Shown here piece after piece: positions 15,624 to 23,750 of a DNA stretch of 25,531 bases. The stretch is from CAYYJM01 sp964471755 (lineage in GTDB: Bacteria; Planctomycetota; Planctomycetia; Gemmatales; Gemmataceae). A program made the position numbers and the translations under genes. Within the stretch, counting starts at the first letter, position 1. Every line of letters begins with the position of its first letter. The notes under the pieces were generated by a model that was not told where the DNA came from, made no database searches, and saw nothing but the letters and a program-made list of their open reading frames with translations. The stretch lies in the NCBI GenBank assembly GCA_964471755.1, contig CAYYJM010000062.1:1-25531 (forward strand), written 5' to 3'.

Positions 15624-17042
15624 CTACGACACCACTTCCCTGACAACCCGGCCATGCACGTCGGTCAGGCGGAACGGTCGGCCGGCGTAGGTGAATGTCA
15701 GTTTCTCGTGATCGAGGCCGAGCTGGTGCAGGATCGTCGCGTGCAGGTCGTGCATGTGGACCTTGTCCACGACGGCCTTCGCGCCGAACTCATCGGTTTC
15801 CCCGAAGGCGAAGCCCGGCTTGAAACCACCGCCGGCCAGCCAGACAGTGAAGCCGCCCGGGTTGTGGTCCCGGCCGGTGCCGTTCGACTGGGCGTACGGC
15901 GTTCGGCCGAACTCGCCGCCCCACCAGACGATCGTATCTTCGAGCAGGCCGCGCCGCTTCAGGTCGGCGAGCAGGCCAGCGATCGGCTTATCGACCGCCC
16001 GGGCGTGATCGCCGTGCTTCGGCATGTTCGAGTGCTGATCCCAGGCCGGGTTGGCGCTGCTGTCGCCATAGGTCACCTGGATGTAACGCACGCCGGCCTC
16101 GGACAGGCGACGGGCCATCAGGCACTGCTTGCCGAAATTGTCGGTCGCCTTCTCGCCGATACCGTAGAGGGCCTGCGTCTCGGTCGTCTCCTTCGCGATG
16201 TCGAGAACGTCCGGAGCGTTAATCTGCATGCGCCAGGCCAGCTCGTACGACGCGGCGACGGCCTCCATCTCGCTGTCGCCGGGCTTGCGGCGGAGCTGCT
16301 CGACGTGCAGTTCGCGGAGCAACTCGAACTCGGCTCGCTGGTCGGCTGACGAGCGTTGGGGGTTGGCCAGGTTGCGGATCGTCGCCTCGGACGCCGGAGC
16401 GCCGGCCCGACCCAGAGCGGTGCCCTGGAAGATGGCCGGCAGGAAGGCGTTGCCGTAGTTGCGTGGCCCGCCGTTACCCGCCGACGGCGCGATGCTCACG
16501 AAGCCGGGCAGGTTGCGGTTCTCGGTGCCGAGACCGTACAGAACCCACGACCCCATCGACGGCCGAATGAAGCTCGTCGAGCCGCAGTGCAGGAAAAGAG
16601 TCGCCGGGCCGTGGGCGACGCCCTCGGTGTGCAGGCCGTGCAGGAAGCAGAGGTCATCGACGTGGTGATTGATCTCGGGGAAGAGATCCGACGCCCAGCG
16701 GCCGGTCTGGCCATGCTGGCTGAACTTCCACAACGGCTTCATGACGCGATGGCTGCCGCCGCGCGTGCCGGTGTTGGCGATCATGCGGGCGTCGTCGAAG
16801 GCGAACATCTTGCCGTCCTGCTTCTCCAGGAGCGGCTTGTGGTCGAACGAATCGACGTGGCTGACGCCGCCCTGCATGAACAGGAAGATGACGCGCTTCG
16901 CCCTGGCTGGGTGGTGCGTCTTCTTCGCGGCGAGCGGATCCTCGGCGGCGCGGGCCTGCTCGGTGGCGAGGCCGGCCAGGGCCAGGGCTCCGAAGCCGCA
17001 GCCGGTCATCTGGAGATAGTCACGGCGGGTCAGAGAGTTCAT
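15624..17042 (-). CDS. DUF1501 domain-containing protein (Tat-exported)
   Basis: A 472-residue member of the DUF1501 family, an alkaline-phosphatase/sulfatase-like fold common in planctomycetes. The N-terminus MNSLTRRDYLQMTGCGFG has a twin-arginine signal followed by a hydrophobic stretch ending in ARA. Family motifs: FLFMQGGVSHVDSFDHKP, GEFGRTP, GRDHNPGGFTVWLAGGG and HMHDLHATILHQLGLDHEKL, with the last holding conserved His/Asp. The frame runs on to 17135, but that part lies in a hairpin repeat (TPPTFVGGSPG peptide); the ATG at 17042 with GAGGA upstream is the sensible start. It follows the cytochrome DUF1549/DUF1553 gene on the same strand, the standard partner. Function of the pair is unproven; roles in polysaccharide breakdown have been suggested from genome context. 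Confidence 0.95.
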   Translation of the reverse strand: MNSLTRRDYLQMTGCGFGALALAGLATEQARAAEDPLAAKKTHHPARAKRVIFLFMQGGVSHVDSFDHKPLLEKQDGKMFAFDDARMIANTGTRGGSHRVMKPLWKFSQHGQTGRWASDLFPEINHHVDDLCFLHGLHTEGVAHGPATLFLHCGSTSFIRPSMGSWVLYGLGTENRNLPGFVSIAPSAGNGGPRNYGNAFLPAIFQGTALGRAGAPASEATIRNLANPQRSSADQRAEFELLRELHVEQLRRKPGDSEMEAVAASYELAWRMQINAPDVLDIAKETTETQALYGIGEKATDNFGKQCLMARRLSEAGVRYIQVTYGDSSANPAWDQHSNMPKHGDHARAVDKPIAGLLADLKRRGLLEDTIVWWGGEFGRTPYAQSNGTGRDHNPGGFTVWLAGGGFKPGFAFGETDEFGAKAVVDKVHMHDLHATILHQLGLDHEKLTFTYAGRPFRLTDVHGRVVREVVS

Positions 17043-17060
17043 GAGCTTCGTTCCTCTTGC

Positions 17061-17171
17061 TGGCGAGCCCTGGCCCTGGCCTGGCGAGCCCCCCACGAAA
17101 GTGGGGGGAGTATCCGCCCTGCAAACTCCCCCCACTTTCGTGGGGGGCTCGCCTGTCGCCGGGGGCTCGCC
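17061..17171. repeat. REP-like hairpin cluster C (two full units and a half unit)
   Basis: Between the DUF1553 and DUF1501 genes. Unit 1 (17089-17108) is CCCCCCAC-GAAA-GTGGGGGG and unit 2 (17128-17147) is the inverted form CCCCCCAC-TTTC-GTGGGGGG; between them is the spacer ending CCGCCCTGCAAACT, shared with cluster A. A further CGGGGGCTCGCC (17159-17170) is a truncated right half with no left arm, and TGGCGAGCCCTGG at 17061 is a degenerate edge. The cluster fills nearly all of the 133-base gap, within a probable two-gene operon. Confidence 0.87.
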
Positions 17172-17175
17172 CGAG

Positions 17176-20004
17176 TCACTCCACGTAGCGGAAATCCGCC
17201 GACGCGAACAGCGCCTGAAACAGCAGCGTCCACGCCGCGTTCTCGTCCGGCCGGATCGCGAGAAACTTCCGCGTCACGGCCACCTCACCGGATGTCGGCT
17301 CCCGCCCCAGCGTCAGCCGATACGCCCGGAGGATTCGCTCGTCGGCCTTCGTCCCGGCAAGCAACCGGGCCGTGGCGGCCTTCGACTGCTCGAGGATGAA
17401 CGGATGGTTCATCAGGAACAGGGCCTGTGGAGCGACCGTTGCGGCACTGCGGCTGCCGACGACCATGCTCGGGTCGGCGAAGTCGAACACCTCCAGCAGT
17501 TCCGGCATCGCGTTCCGGAAGACCGGAGCGTAGACGCTCCGCCGCAGATCGGGGTACTTGTAGCCGTAGTCGGCGGCCAGTTTCTCCGGGTAGGTCTGCC
17601 CGCCACGGGTCAGGTCGAGCTTGCCGGACACCTGCAAGATCGTATCGCGGATCACCTCGGCCTCCAGGCGACGGCGGTTCGCTCCAGCGACAAGGCGGTT
17701 CTCCGGGTCGGCCTTCACCGCCGACTCGCTGCGGGCGGCGCTCTGGCGATACGTCCGGCTCCGGACGATCGCCCGGACCAGTTTCTTGACCGACCAGCCC
17801 TCGGTGACGAATTGGCGAGCCAGGTGGTCGAGCAACTCGGGGTGCGAGGGCAACTCGCCCGTCGTACCGAAGTTGTCCACGGTGCGAACGAGGCCGGCTC
17901 CGAACAGCCAGTGCCAGACCCGGTTGGCCATGACACGAGCGGTCAGCGGATTGTCCGGGCTGGCGATCCAGTCGGCGAGTTCCTTTCGACCGCTCTGGCC
18001 GGTGGGGAACTTCGGCACCGGGCCGACGGTCGCCACCTGGAGGAAGCCACGCGGCACCACCTCGCCGAGGTTGTGGACGTTGCCGCGGATATGGACCTTG
18101 CAGTCCTCGATCGTCTTCTCCTCGACGACCGTCATGACCATCTCGCGTTTCGGGCCGCTCGCCTGGAGTTTCTTCAGCTCCGCTTCCAGTTCGGCGACGT
18201 TGTTCGTGGCCGGCTTTGGTGCCGGCTTCACTTCGGCCGGCTTCCGGGCCATCGGCCGATCGACCGGCAGGAAGACGACCGCGTCGGCGGTGACGTGGCC
18301 CTGCGTTCCCTCGTTCGAGATGATGACGAAACTCTGGCCGTCCTTCTCGAAGCGATACTGGCCCAGCGACAGGTAGCGACCGTTCAGCGGCGGAGCCTTC
18401 TTCATGTCCACGGCGATCGTCTTCTCGCCGTCGGCGCTGAAGATCGTCACTGGCACGTTGTTCGCTCGGCTGGTGCCGTGCGAGTAGGCGAGCCAGACGT
18501 CGTACTTGCCGGTCGCGGGCAGAGTCGGGTGGAAGGTGAGGGTCTTCTCGCCCTTGCCGGTGTTCTCGTCGTGCAGGTAGCCGGCCCCGATAAACGTGCC
18601 GGAGTGCTGCGACAGCTTCCAGGTGCCGACCTGCTTGACTGCCGTCTCATCGACGACGATACCGGGCACGTCCTTGACGGCGAGAACGCCGCCGGCCGGC
18701 TTCGGATTCTTGACGATGGCGGCCGCCTTGGCCGTCTTGATCTTCGCCTGCAAGGCGGCGATGGCCGCCTCGTGCTTCGCCAGGACGGCTTCCTCTGCCG
18801 GCGGAGCGGGCAGCGGCATCTCGATCCACTTCGAGACGTTGGAATGCTCCATCGCCTTCGCGTTGCGCAGGATGCCGGCCAGGGCGTAGTAATCGGTCGT
18901 CGGGATCGGGTCGAACTTGTGATCGTGACAGCGGGCGCAGGTGACCGTCTGGGCGAGCAGTCCCTTGGTGACGACGTCAAGCATCTCATCGACGACGTCC
19001 ATGCGCAGGGCCTGCTTGTCCTGCTCTTCGAGATTGTTGTTGCCCATCGTCAGGTACGTCGTCGCGATCATCTGCCGACGACGGTCGGCAAGCGTCGGTG
19101 CGGGCAGCAGGTCGCCGGCGAGCTGTTCGCGGAGGAAGCGGTCATACGGCATGTCGGCGTTGAACGCATCGAGGACGTAGTCGCGATAACGCCAGGCCTC
19201 CTTGAGGATGAAGCCGCGCAGGGTGAGCGACTCGGCATAGCGGGTGACGTCGAGCCAGTGTCGGCCCCAGCGTTCGCCGAAGTGCGGTGACGCCAGCAGG
19301 TCATCGACCGTCTTCGTGAGCGTGGCCTCCGGATCGTGCCGATACGCGGCCACGAAGGCATCGACCTGTTCCGGCGTCGGTGGCAGGCCGATCAGGTCGA
19401 TGGAGAGGCGACGGACGAGGACGGCCGGTTCGGCGTCCGGGCCCGGGGCGAGGGCCTCCTTCTCGAGGCGGGCGAGGATGAAGCGATCGAGGTCGTTTTT
19501 CGGCCAGGCGGCGTTCTTGACCTCTGGCAGAGGTGGCATGACCACGGGCCGATACGCCCAGAACTGACGGCCCGCCTCGACGGTCGGGCCGGTCTGTCGA
19601 GCAGTCGTCGTGCCAGTGCGCGGATCGGAGGCACCGAGGGCGATCCACGTCTCGAAGTCCTTGAGGACCGCGTCGGGGAGCTTGCCCCGTGGCGGCATGC
19701 GGACGTCGCCTTCGTAGTGGAGGGTCTGCATGAGCAGGCTCTCCTTCGGCTTGCCGGGGACCACGATCGGGCCATTGTCGCCGCCCTTGCGCAGGCCGTC
19801 GCGGCTATCGAGGAAGAGGTTGGCCTTGAGCTTCTTGTTCTTGACGGCCTCGGCGGAATGGCACTGGAAGCAGGACGCCGTCAGCACGGGCCGGATCTTC
19901 TTCTCGAAGAACTCGACGCCCTTCGGGTCGAGCGTCGGATTCGGAGCCGCGTTGATTGGCATCGCCAGCAGCAGGAGGCCGGCGACAGGCAGCAGGGATC
20001 GCAT
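17176..20004 (-). CDS. Planctomycete cytochrome c / DUF1549 / DUF1553 protein with golvesin-like insert
   Basis: A 942-residue exported protein. Order: signal peptide (LLPVAGLLLLAMPINAA), PSCyt1-type cytochrome c domain with CFQCH (C45, C48, H49) and VRMPPRGKLP as the axial Met region, DUF1549 (about 155-360) ending in a second haem-like CARCHDHKFDP (C356, C359, H360), a beta-rich insert (about 450-585; WKLSQHSGTFIGAGYLHDEN, GKYDVWLAYSHGTSRANNVP) that resembles the golvesin C-terminal/xanthan-lyase-like domain, then DUF1553 (about 640-900; GRKELADWIASPDNPLTARV, RSRTYRQSA). Two haem sites suggest electron transfer outside the cytoplasm, and the insert suggests sugar binding; both are inferences. 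The DUF1501 partner is next downstream. Confidence 0.95.
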   Translation of the reverse strand: MRSLLPVAGLLLLAMPINAAPNPTLDPKGVEFFEKKIRPVLTASCFQCHSAEAVKNKKLKANLFLDSRDGLRKGGDNGPIVVPGKPKESLLMQTLHYEGDVRMPPRGKLPDAVLKDFETWIALGASDPRTGTTTARQTGPTVEAGRQFWAYRPVVMPPLPEVKNAAWPKNDLDRFILARLEKEALAPGPDAEPAVLVRRLSIDLIGLPPTPEQVDAFVAAYRHDPEATLTKTVDDLLASPHFGERWGRHWLDVTRYAESLTLRGFILKEAWRYRDYVLDAFNADMPYDRFLREQLAGDLLPAPTLADRRRQMIATTYLTMGNNNLEEQDKQALRMDVVDEMLDVVTKGLLAQTVTCARCHDHKFDPIPTTDYYALAGILRNAKAMEHSNVSKWIEMPLPAPPAEEAVLAKHEAAIAALQAKIKTAKAAAIVKNPKPAGGVLAVKDVPGIVVDETAVKQVGTWKLSQHSGTFIGAGYLHDENTGKGEKTLTFHPTLPATGKYDVWLAYSHGTSRANNVPVTIFSADGEKTIAVDMKKAPPLNGRYLSLGQYRFEKDGQSFVIISNEGTQGHVTADAVVFLPVDRPMARKPAEVKPAPKPATNNVAELEAELKKLQASGPKREMVMTVVEEKTIEDCKVHIRGNVHNLGEVVPRGFLQVATVGPVPKFPTGQSGRKELADWIASPDNPLTARVMANRVWHWLFGAGLVRTVDNFGTTGELPSHPELLDHLARQFVTEGWSVKKLVRAIVRSRTYRQSAARSESAVKADPENRLVAGANRRRLEAEVIRDTILQVSGKLDLTRGGQTYPEKLAADYGYKYPDLRRSVYAPVFRNAMPELLEVFDFADPSMVVGSRSAATVAPQALFLMNHPFILEQSKAATARLLAGTKADERILRAYRLTLGREPTSGEVAVTRKFLAIRPDENAAWTLLFQALFASADFRYVE

Positions 20005-20098
20005 CGGAGAGCTTCGCCCTGGTGGGTAGGAGGGTGTACCAGAATCAACCCCCAGTCTACCACGAGCGGAGCGGAGACGCGAGCATCTCTTTGTGACT

Positions 20099-20920
20099 TC
20101 AGCCGATTTCTTCCTCGTTCAGACGATCGAGTTCGTTGAGTTCCTCGGCGGTCGCCTGGCCACGGCGAGCGCGTCGGCTCAGGTCGAGCAGACGGGCCAG
20201 CCGCTGTTCGGCATCATCGGCGCGCTGGTTGGCCGCGGCAGCCTGGCGTTCGGCGTCCCCTGCACGCTGGTTGGCCGCCTCGACCTGGCGTTCGGCGTCC
20301 CCCGCGCGCTGGTTGGCCGCCTCGACCTGTTCCTCGGCCTCACGACGAGCCTGGTCGAACTGCTCGGCGGTGAGAAACGGTCGGCCATCGGGATAGCGAA
20401 TGACCAGTTCCGGCCCTGACAGGTCAAAGCGGATGCCGACCCGTGGACTGACGAACCCCTCGACCCGGTCCTGCCGGCGAAAGACGGTCCCGTTGCGCAG
20501 GAAGATTTTCAGACTGTTGGTCTCGGGATCGTAGAGGTAGTATTCCTCGACGCCATGTTCCTCGTAGAACTCGTACTTTGCCCGCATTTCCGGGCCGGTG
20601 TTCCGGGGCGAAAGGATCTCAAAGACGACCTGCATCGGCCGATCGTCTTCTTCCCACTGCTTGTAGGAGGAACGATCCCCCTTGGGTCGGCCGAAGACGA
20701 CGTAGACGTCGGGAGCCTGGGTGATGTCGGGGTGGCCCTCGACGGGATACCAGAACTGGTTGCCGCAGGTGAACACGTCGTCACGGTCGGCGAACAGAAT
20801 CTGGAGGTTGCTGGCGATCAGTTGAATCCAGTGGAACTGCCTGGTGTTGTCGGCCATGGGCTCGCCGTCGCTCTCGGGATAGAAGACCGGGCCGCTGATC
20901 GTCGGTGGCACGCTCGCCAT
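20099..20920 (-). CDS. Uma2 family endonuclease-like protein with coiled-coil tail
   Basis: A 273-residue Uma2/DUF820 protein. The nuclease-fold residues are present: D71 in TQAPDVYVVFG, E101 in QVVFEILSP, K115 in MRAKYEFYEEHG, followed by GVEEYYLYDPE. After the core (to about residue 190) comes a long charged helix with three near-identical 14-residue units of the type AANQRAGDAERQVE, predicted to form a coiled coil, then RLARLLDLSRRARRGQATAEE. Such tails are common in planctomycete Uma2 proteins. The ATG at 20920 has AAGGAG seven bases upstream. A candidate promoter lies just before it, so it may be a single-gene unit. Nuclease activity is a fold-based inference; the in vivo role is unknown. 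Confidence 0.9.
   Translation of the reverse strand: MASVPPTISGPVFYPESDGEPMADNTRQFHWIQLIASNLQILFADRDDVFTCGNQFWYPVEGHPDITQAPDVYVVFGRPKGDRSSYKQWEEDDRPMQVVFEILSPRNTGPEMRAKYEFYEEHGVEEYYLYDPETNSLKIFLRNGTVFRRQDRVEGFVSPRVGIRFDLSGPELVIRYPDGRPFLTAEQFDQARREAEEQVEAANQRAGDAERQVEAANQRAGDAERQAAAANQRADDAEQRLARLLDLSRRARRGQATAEELNELDRLNEEEIG
20219..20344 (-). repeat. In-frame 42-bp tandem repeat in the Uma2 tail
   Basis: CTGGTTGGCCGC recurs at 20225, 20267 and 20309, exactly 42 bases apart, and the flanking bases are nearly identical between units. On the coding strand this gives three 14-residue units AANQRA(G/D)DAE. The high DNA identity points to recent duplication by slippage or unequal exchange; the boundaries are approximate. 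Confidence 0.85.
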
Positions 20921-20956
20921 CAGTCGCTCCTTTCAGGAACGGAGTCGAACGCCCTT

Positions 20957-20985
20957 ATTGTTCCGATCCGGCCCGGTCGTGGCAA
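20957..20985 (-). promoter_or_regulatory. Candidate sigma70-type promoter for the coiled-coil Uma2 gene
   Basis: On the - strand TTGCCA (20985-20980; 5/6), a 17-base spacer, then AACAAT (20962-20957; 4/6). It lies in the 73-base gap after the CHAT gene and would give a short leader carrying the AAGGAG ribosome site. By eye only. Confidence 0.4.
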
Positions 20986-20993
20986 GCCGAGGC

Positions 20994-23723
20994 TCACCGT
21001 CCCGAGGCGGAGAAGAAGAAGGCGGCCCAGAGATACGGATGGGCTCGCTTCGTCCCCTTCGGTGCCGCCTCCTTCGTCGGGTTGACGCGCACCACCTTGC
21101 CGAAGCCGCCGCCCCGGCTGGCCAGCAGCGGCACCAAATCCAGACGGGTCGCGATCAGCAGCTGGGCCTCACGCAGGGCCTGAGCCGGCGGCATCTTCTG
21201 CGTCAAAACCTTCTCCCAGAAGGCGTTCATCAGGGCCGCCGTCGCCTCGTCGTCCACCTCCCAGAGCGAGGCGACGACGTTCGGGCAGCCGGCGACGTGG
21301 AAGGCACGCTGCAAGCCACGCACGCCCTCGGTGTCGGTGTTGGCTCCCAGGCCGGTCTCGCAGGCGCTGAGGACGACCAGACGCAACCCCTCCAGCTGCA
21401 AGCCGGCGATCGTTTCGCCGCTGAGGATGCCGCCATCGGAGCCTGCCTTCTCCGGCGTGTTCGCTCCGGCCAGGACGAGGCCGACGTAGGCCAGCGGACT
21501 GCGTGATCCCAGGCCGAGGCGCTGCGGAACGCCCCGACCGATCTCGAACGACTGGAGCTTCGTCTGGAACTCGGCGGCACGCTTGCGGTCGGCGAGGAAC
21601 GTCTCGGCGTCGAAGCGGCCGTGGGTGGCCAGGTGGGCGTAGGTCGCCTTCGGCAACTCGGCGGCGACGCGGCCGGTCGTCGCATCGGGGCCGCCGAGGG
21701 ACGGCTTCGTCCGACCGCCAGCGAGCCGTTCGAGTTGAGCGCGTTCGCGGGCGGTGCCGGCCAGGGGCTGCCAGCCCTGGCCTTCGGGGGAAGGGCCGTA
21801 ATCAACGCCGCCGACGGCGAGGAGCGTGCCGGTGCCGTCCTCGACGCCCGGCTTGCCGCGGAGACGTTCGACCAGGGCCGGGCCGTGCGGAACGTGAACG
21901 AAGGCGTACCGCTGGAGGAGGACGGAGTCGGCCTGCTCGCCGGGCAGGGCGGCGAACGGGAAGCGGCCAAGATCGCCCTCGACGGTCAGGTAGACCGTGG
22001 CCGTTTCCTTCGGCAGCGCCGCGGCGAGCCTGTCCCAGACGCGGGCCTTGAGGCTGGCGGCGTGGCGGTCGGCCTCGCGATGGAGTTCGATCCGGCCGCT
22101 GGCGGGGGCCTGGGGATAGGCGAGGACGGCCTGCCACCAGGCGTTCGCGGCGGTGTCGATCTCCCGGGCCGGGCCGAGGTCGATGCGGATCGGCTTCGCC
22201 TTCGGTCCGTGGACGAAGGCGACGTAGTGAGCCTGCGGCTTCTTGTTCTCGTCCTGATCGTCGTAGCGCAGCAGATCGACGTAGACGGCGTCGGCGGGCA
22301 GAGCGTTGGCCAGGTCGTCGGGGGTGATGTCCTTGCCGGGTCGGAGGCGTGGCGGCAGGAGTTGGAGCAGCTCACGTTCGGCCTTCTCCTTGGCGTCGGT
22401 GAGTTCGCGCAGGAGCGTGGACCGGTTGGGATCGGAGCCGGGACGCAGCAGAGCGCCGGTCAACTGGGCGCGGAGCCCGGCCAGTTCGGCTCGTTTCGCA
22501 CGGCTGGCGTCGGTCTCCTGGCTGGCGAGGTGGCGGCGTTCGACGATGCGGGTGACGGCCGATTGGCCGAGCCAGAGGTAGGTGGCAACCCGAGCCGGCT
22601 CGGTGGCCTGGATGCGTGCCAGTCGCAGGTAGGCAGCGCGAGGATTCGGCAGGGTTCTCAACCGATCCAGGGCTTCCGCTTCCGGGGCAAAGGTGACCTC
22701 GCGTTTGAGGATGGCGGCGTTGACGCGGGAGAGTCGCTCGAAGAACGACAGGGCCCTGTCATAATGGGCGAGAGTCTGTAGCACGGCTCCCATGTTGTCC
22801 AGGCACCAGGCCAGTTCGGAGTGGTCCTGATCCTTGTGGAGCCGCTCCCGCATCTTCAGCGACCGCTCGTAGAATGGCAGGGCCTTCTCCGCCTGGCCCA
22901 GAGACTGTAGCACGGCTCCCATGTTGTTCAGGCTACTGGCCAGGTTGGAATGGTCCTGATCTTTGTGAAGCCGTTCCACCATCTTCAGCGACTGCTCGAA
23001 GAATGGCAGGGCCCTGTCCGCCTGGCCCAGAGACTGTAGCACGCCCCCCATGTTGTTCAGGCTACCGGCCAGGTCGGGGTGGTCCTGATTCTTGTAGAGC
23101 CGCTCCCGCATCTTCAGCGACTGCTCGAAGAACGGCAGGGCCCTGTCCGCGTGGCCCAGAGACTCCAGCACGAATCCCATGTTGTTCAGGCTACTGGCCA
23201 GGTCGGGGTGGTCCTGATTCTTGTAGAGCCGTTCCCGCATCTTCAGCGACTGCTCGTAGAACGGCAGGGCCTTCACCGCCTCGCCCAGAGACTTCAGCAC
23301 GAATCCCATGTTGTTCAGGCTTGTGGCCAGGTCGGGGTGGTCCTGATCCTTGTGGAGCCGCTCCCGCATCTTCAGCGACTGCTCGTAGAATGGCAGGGCC
23401 CTATCCGCCTGGCCCAGAGACTCCAGCACGAATCCCATGTTGTTCAGGCTCGTGGCCAGGTTGGAATGGTCCTGATCCTGGTACACCTTCTCGTACGCCG
23501 CCAGGCTCTCTTGCAGTAACCGAAGAGCCGATGCGGCATCACCTTTCTGAAACGCAGCGATCGCAGCCTGGTTCCGTTTCTCGGCTTGCTCGAGCAGCGA
23601 CTTCCGCTCCTCCGGCGTCAGCGGCCTGTCGTCCTGGCCCAGGCCGATGGTCGGGCCGCAGAAAGTCAGCACCAGGGCCAGGGAAAGCCCGCGCAGCCAG
23701 GCCATCGAGGGATGAGGGCTCAT
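20994..23723 (-). CDS. Secreted TPR-CHAT caspase-like protein
   Basis: A 909-residue protein. The N-terminus MAWLRGLSLALVLTFCGPTI reads as a signal peptide, so it is probably exported. Residues 83-340 are six 43-residue tetratricopeptide units of kinesin-light-chain type (SLNNMGFVLESLGQADRALP). A helical linker (341-500) follows, then a CHAT domain (about 590-905), the caspase-like fold named after caspase HetF-associated with TPRs. The catalytic pair is intact: His in HLATHGRFD (H701) and Cys in LVVLSACETGLG (C788), with ASLWEVDDEAT after it. It is expected to be a peptidase activated through its TPRs; the target is unknown. A membrane Ser/Thr kinase gene ends 27 bases upstream, so the two are probably one operon. 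The ATG at 23723 has GGAGAAGAG upstream. Confidence 0.93.
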   Translation of the reverse strand: MSPHPSMAWLRGLSLALVLTFCGPTIGLGQDDRPLTPEERKSLLEQAEKRNQAAIAAFQKGDAASALRLLQESLAAYEKVYQDQDHSNLATSLNNMGFVLESLGQADRALPFYEQSLKMRERLHKDQDHPDLATSLNNMGFVLKSLGEAVKALPFYEQSLKMRERLYKNQDHPDLASSLNNMGFVLESLGHADRALPFFEQSLKMRERLYKNQDHPDLAGSLNNMGGVLQSLGQADRALPFFEQSLKMVERLHKDQDHSNLASSLNNMGAVLQSLGQAEKALPFYERSLKMRERLHKDQDHSELAWCLDNMGAVLQTLAHYDRALSFFERLSRVNAAILKREVTFAPEAEALDRLRTLPNPRAAYLRLARIQATEPARVATYLWLGQSAVTRIVERRHLASQETDASRAKRAELAGLRAQLTGALLRPGSDPNRSTLLRELTDAKEKAERELLQLLPPRLRPGKDITPDDLANALPADAVYVDLLRYDDQDENKKPQAHYVAFVHGPKAKPIRIDLGPAREIDTAANAWWQAVLAYPQAPASGRIELHREADRHAASLKARVWDRLAAALPKETATVYLTVEGDLGRFPFAALPGEQADSVLLQRYAFVHVPHGPALVERLRGKPGVEDGTGTLLAVGGVDYGPSPEGQGWQPLAGTARERAQLERLAGGRTKPSLGGPDATTGRVAAELPKATYAHLATHGRFDAETFLADRKRAAEFQTKLQSFEIGRGVPQRLGLGSRSPLAYVGLVLAGANTPEKAGSDGGILSGETIAGLQLEGLRLVVLSACETGLGANTDTEGVRGLQRAFHVAGCPNVVASLWEVDDEATAALMNAFWEKVLTQKMPPAQALREAQLLIATRLDLVPLLASRGGGFGKVVRVNPTKEAAPKGTKRAHPYLWAAFFFSASGR
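22704..23477 (-). repeat. 129-bp tandem repeat array (six units) coding the TPRs
   Basis: The phrase CATGTTGTTCAGGCT or a close variant recurs with its ATG at 22792, 22921, 23050, 23179, 23308 and 23437, each exactly 129 bases apart. Every unit codes 43 residues. The inner four or five units are almost identical in DNA, while the unit nearest the CHAT domain has diverged. The pattern suggests recent expansion, and copy number may vary between strains. Confidence 0.92.
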
Positions 23724-23750
23724 CGTCTCTTCTCCGGGGTTGGGTCGAAT

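Noticed and set aside
17043..17135. N-terminal extension of the DUF1501 protein with TPPTFVGGSPG
   Set aside because: The extension is a translation of the hairpin repeat. The Tat signal starts at the ATG at 17042 with a ribosome site, so the longer start is an artefact likely to mislead automatic annotation.
17041..19290. 749-residue + strand open frame
   Set aside because: Antisense to the DUF1553 protein and begins inside repeat cluster C. No domain or ribosome site.
20219..20344. CRISPR-like regular repeat
   Set aside because: The 42-bp units are contiguous, in frame and without unique spacers; they code the Uma2 coiled coil.
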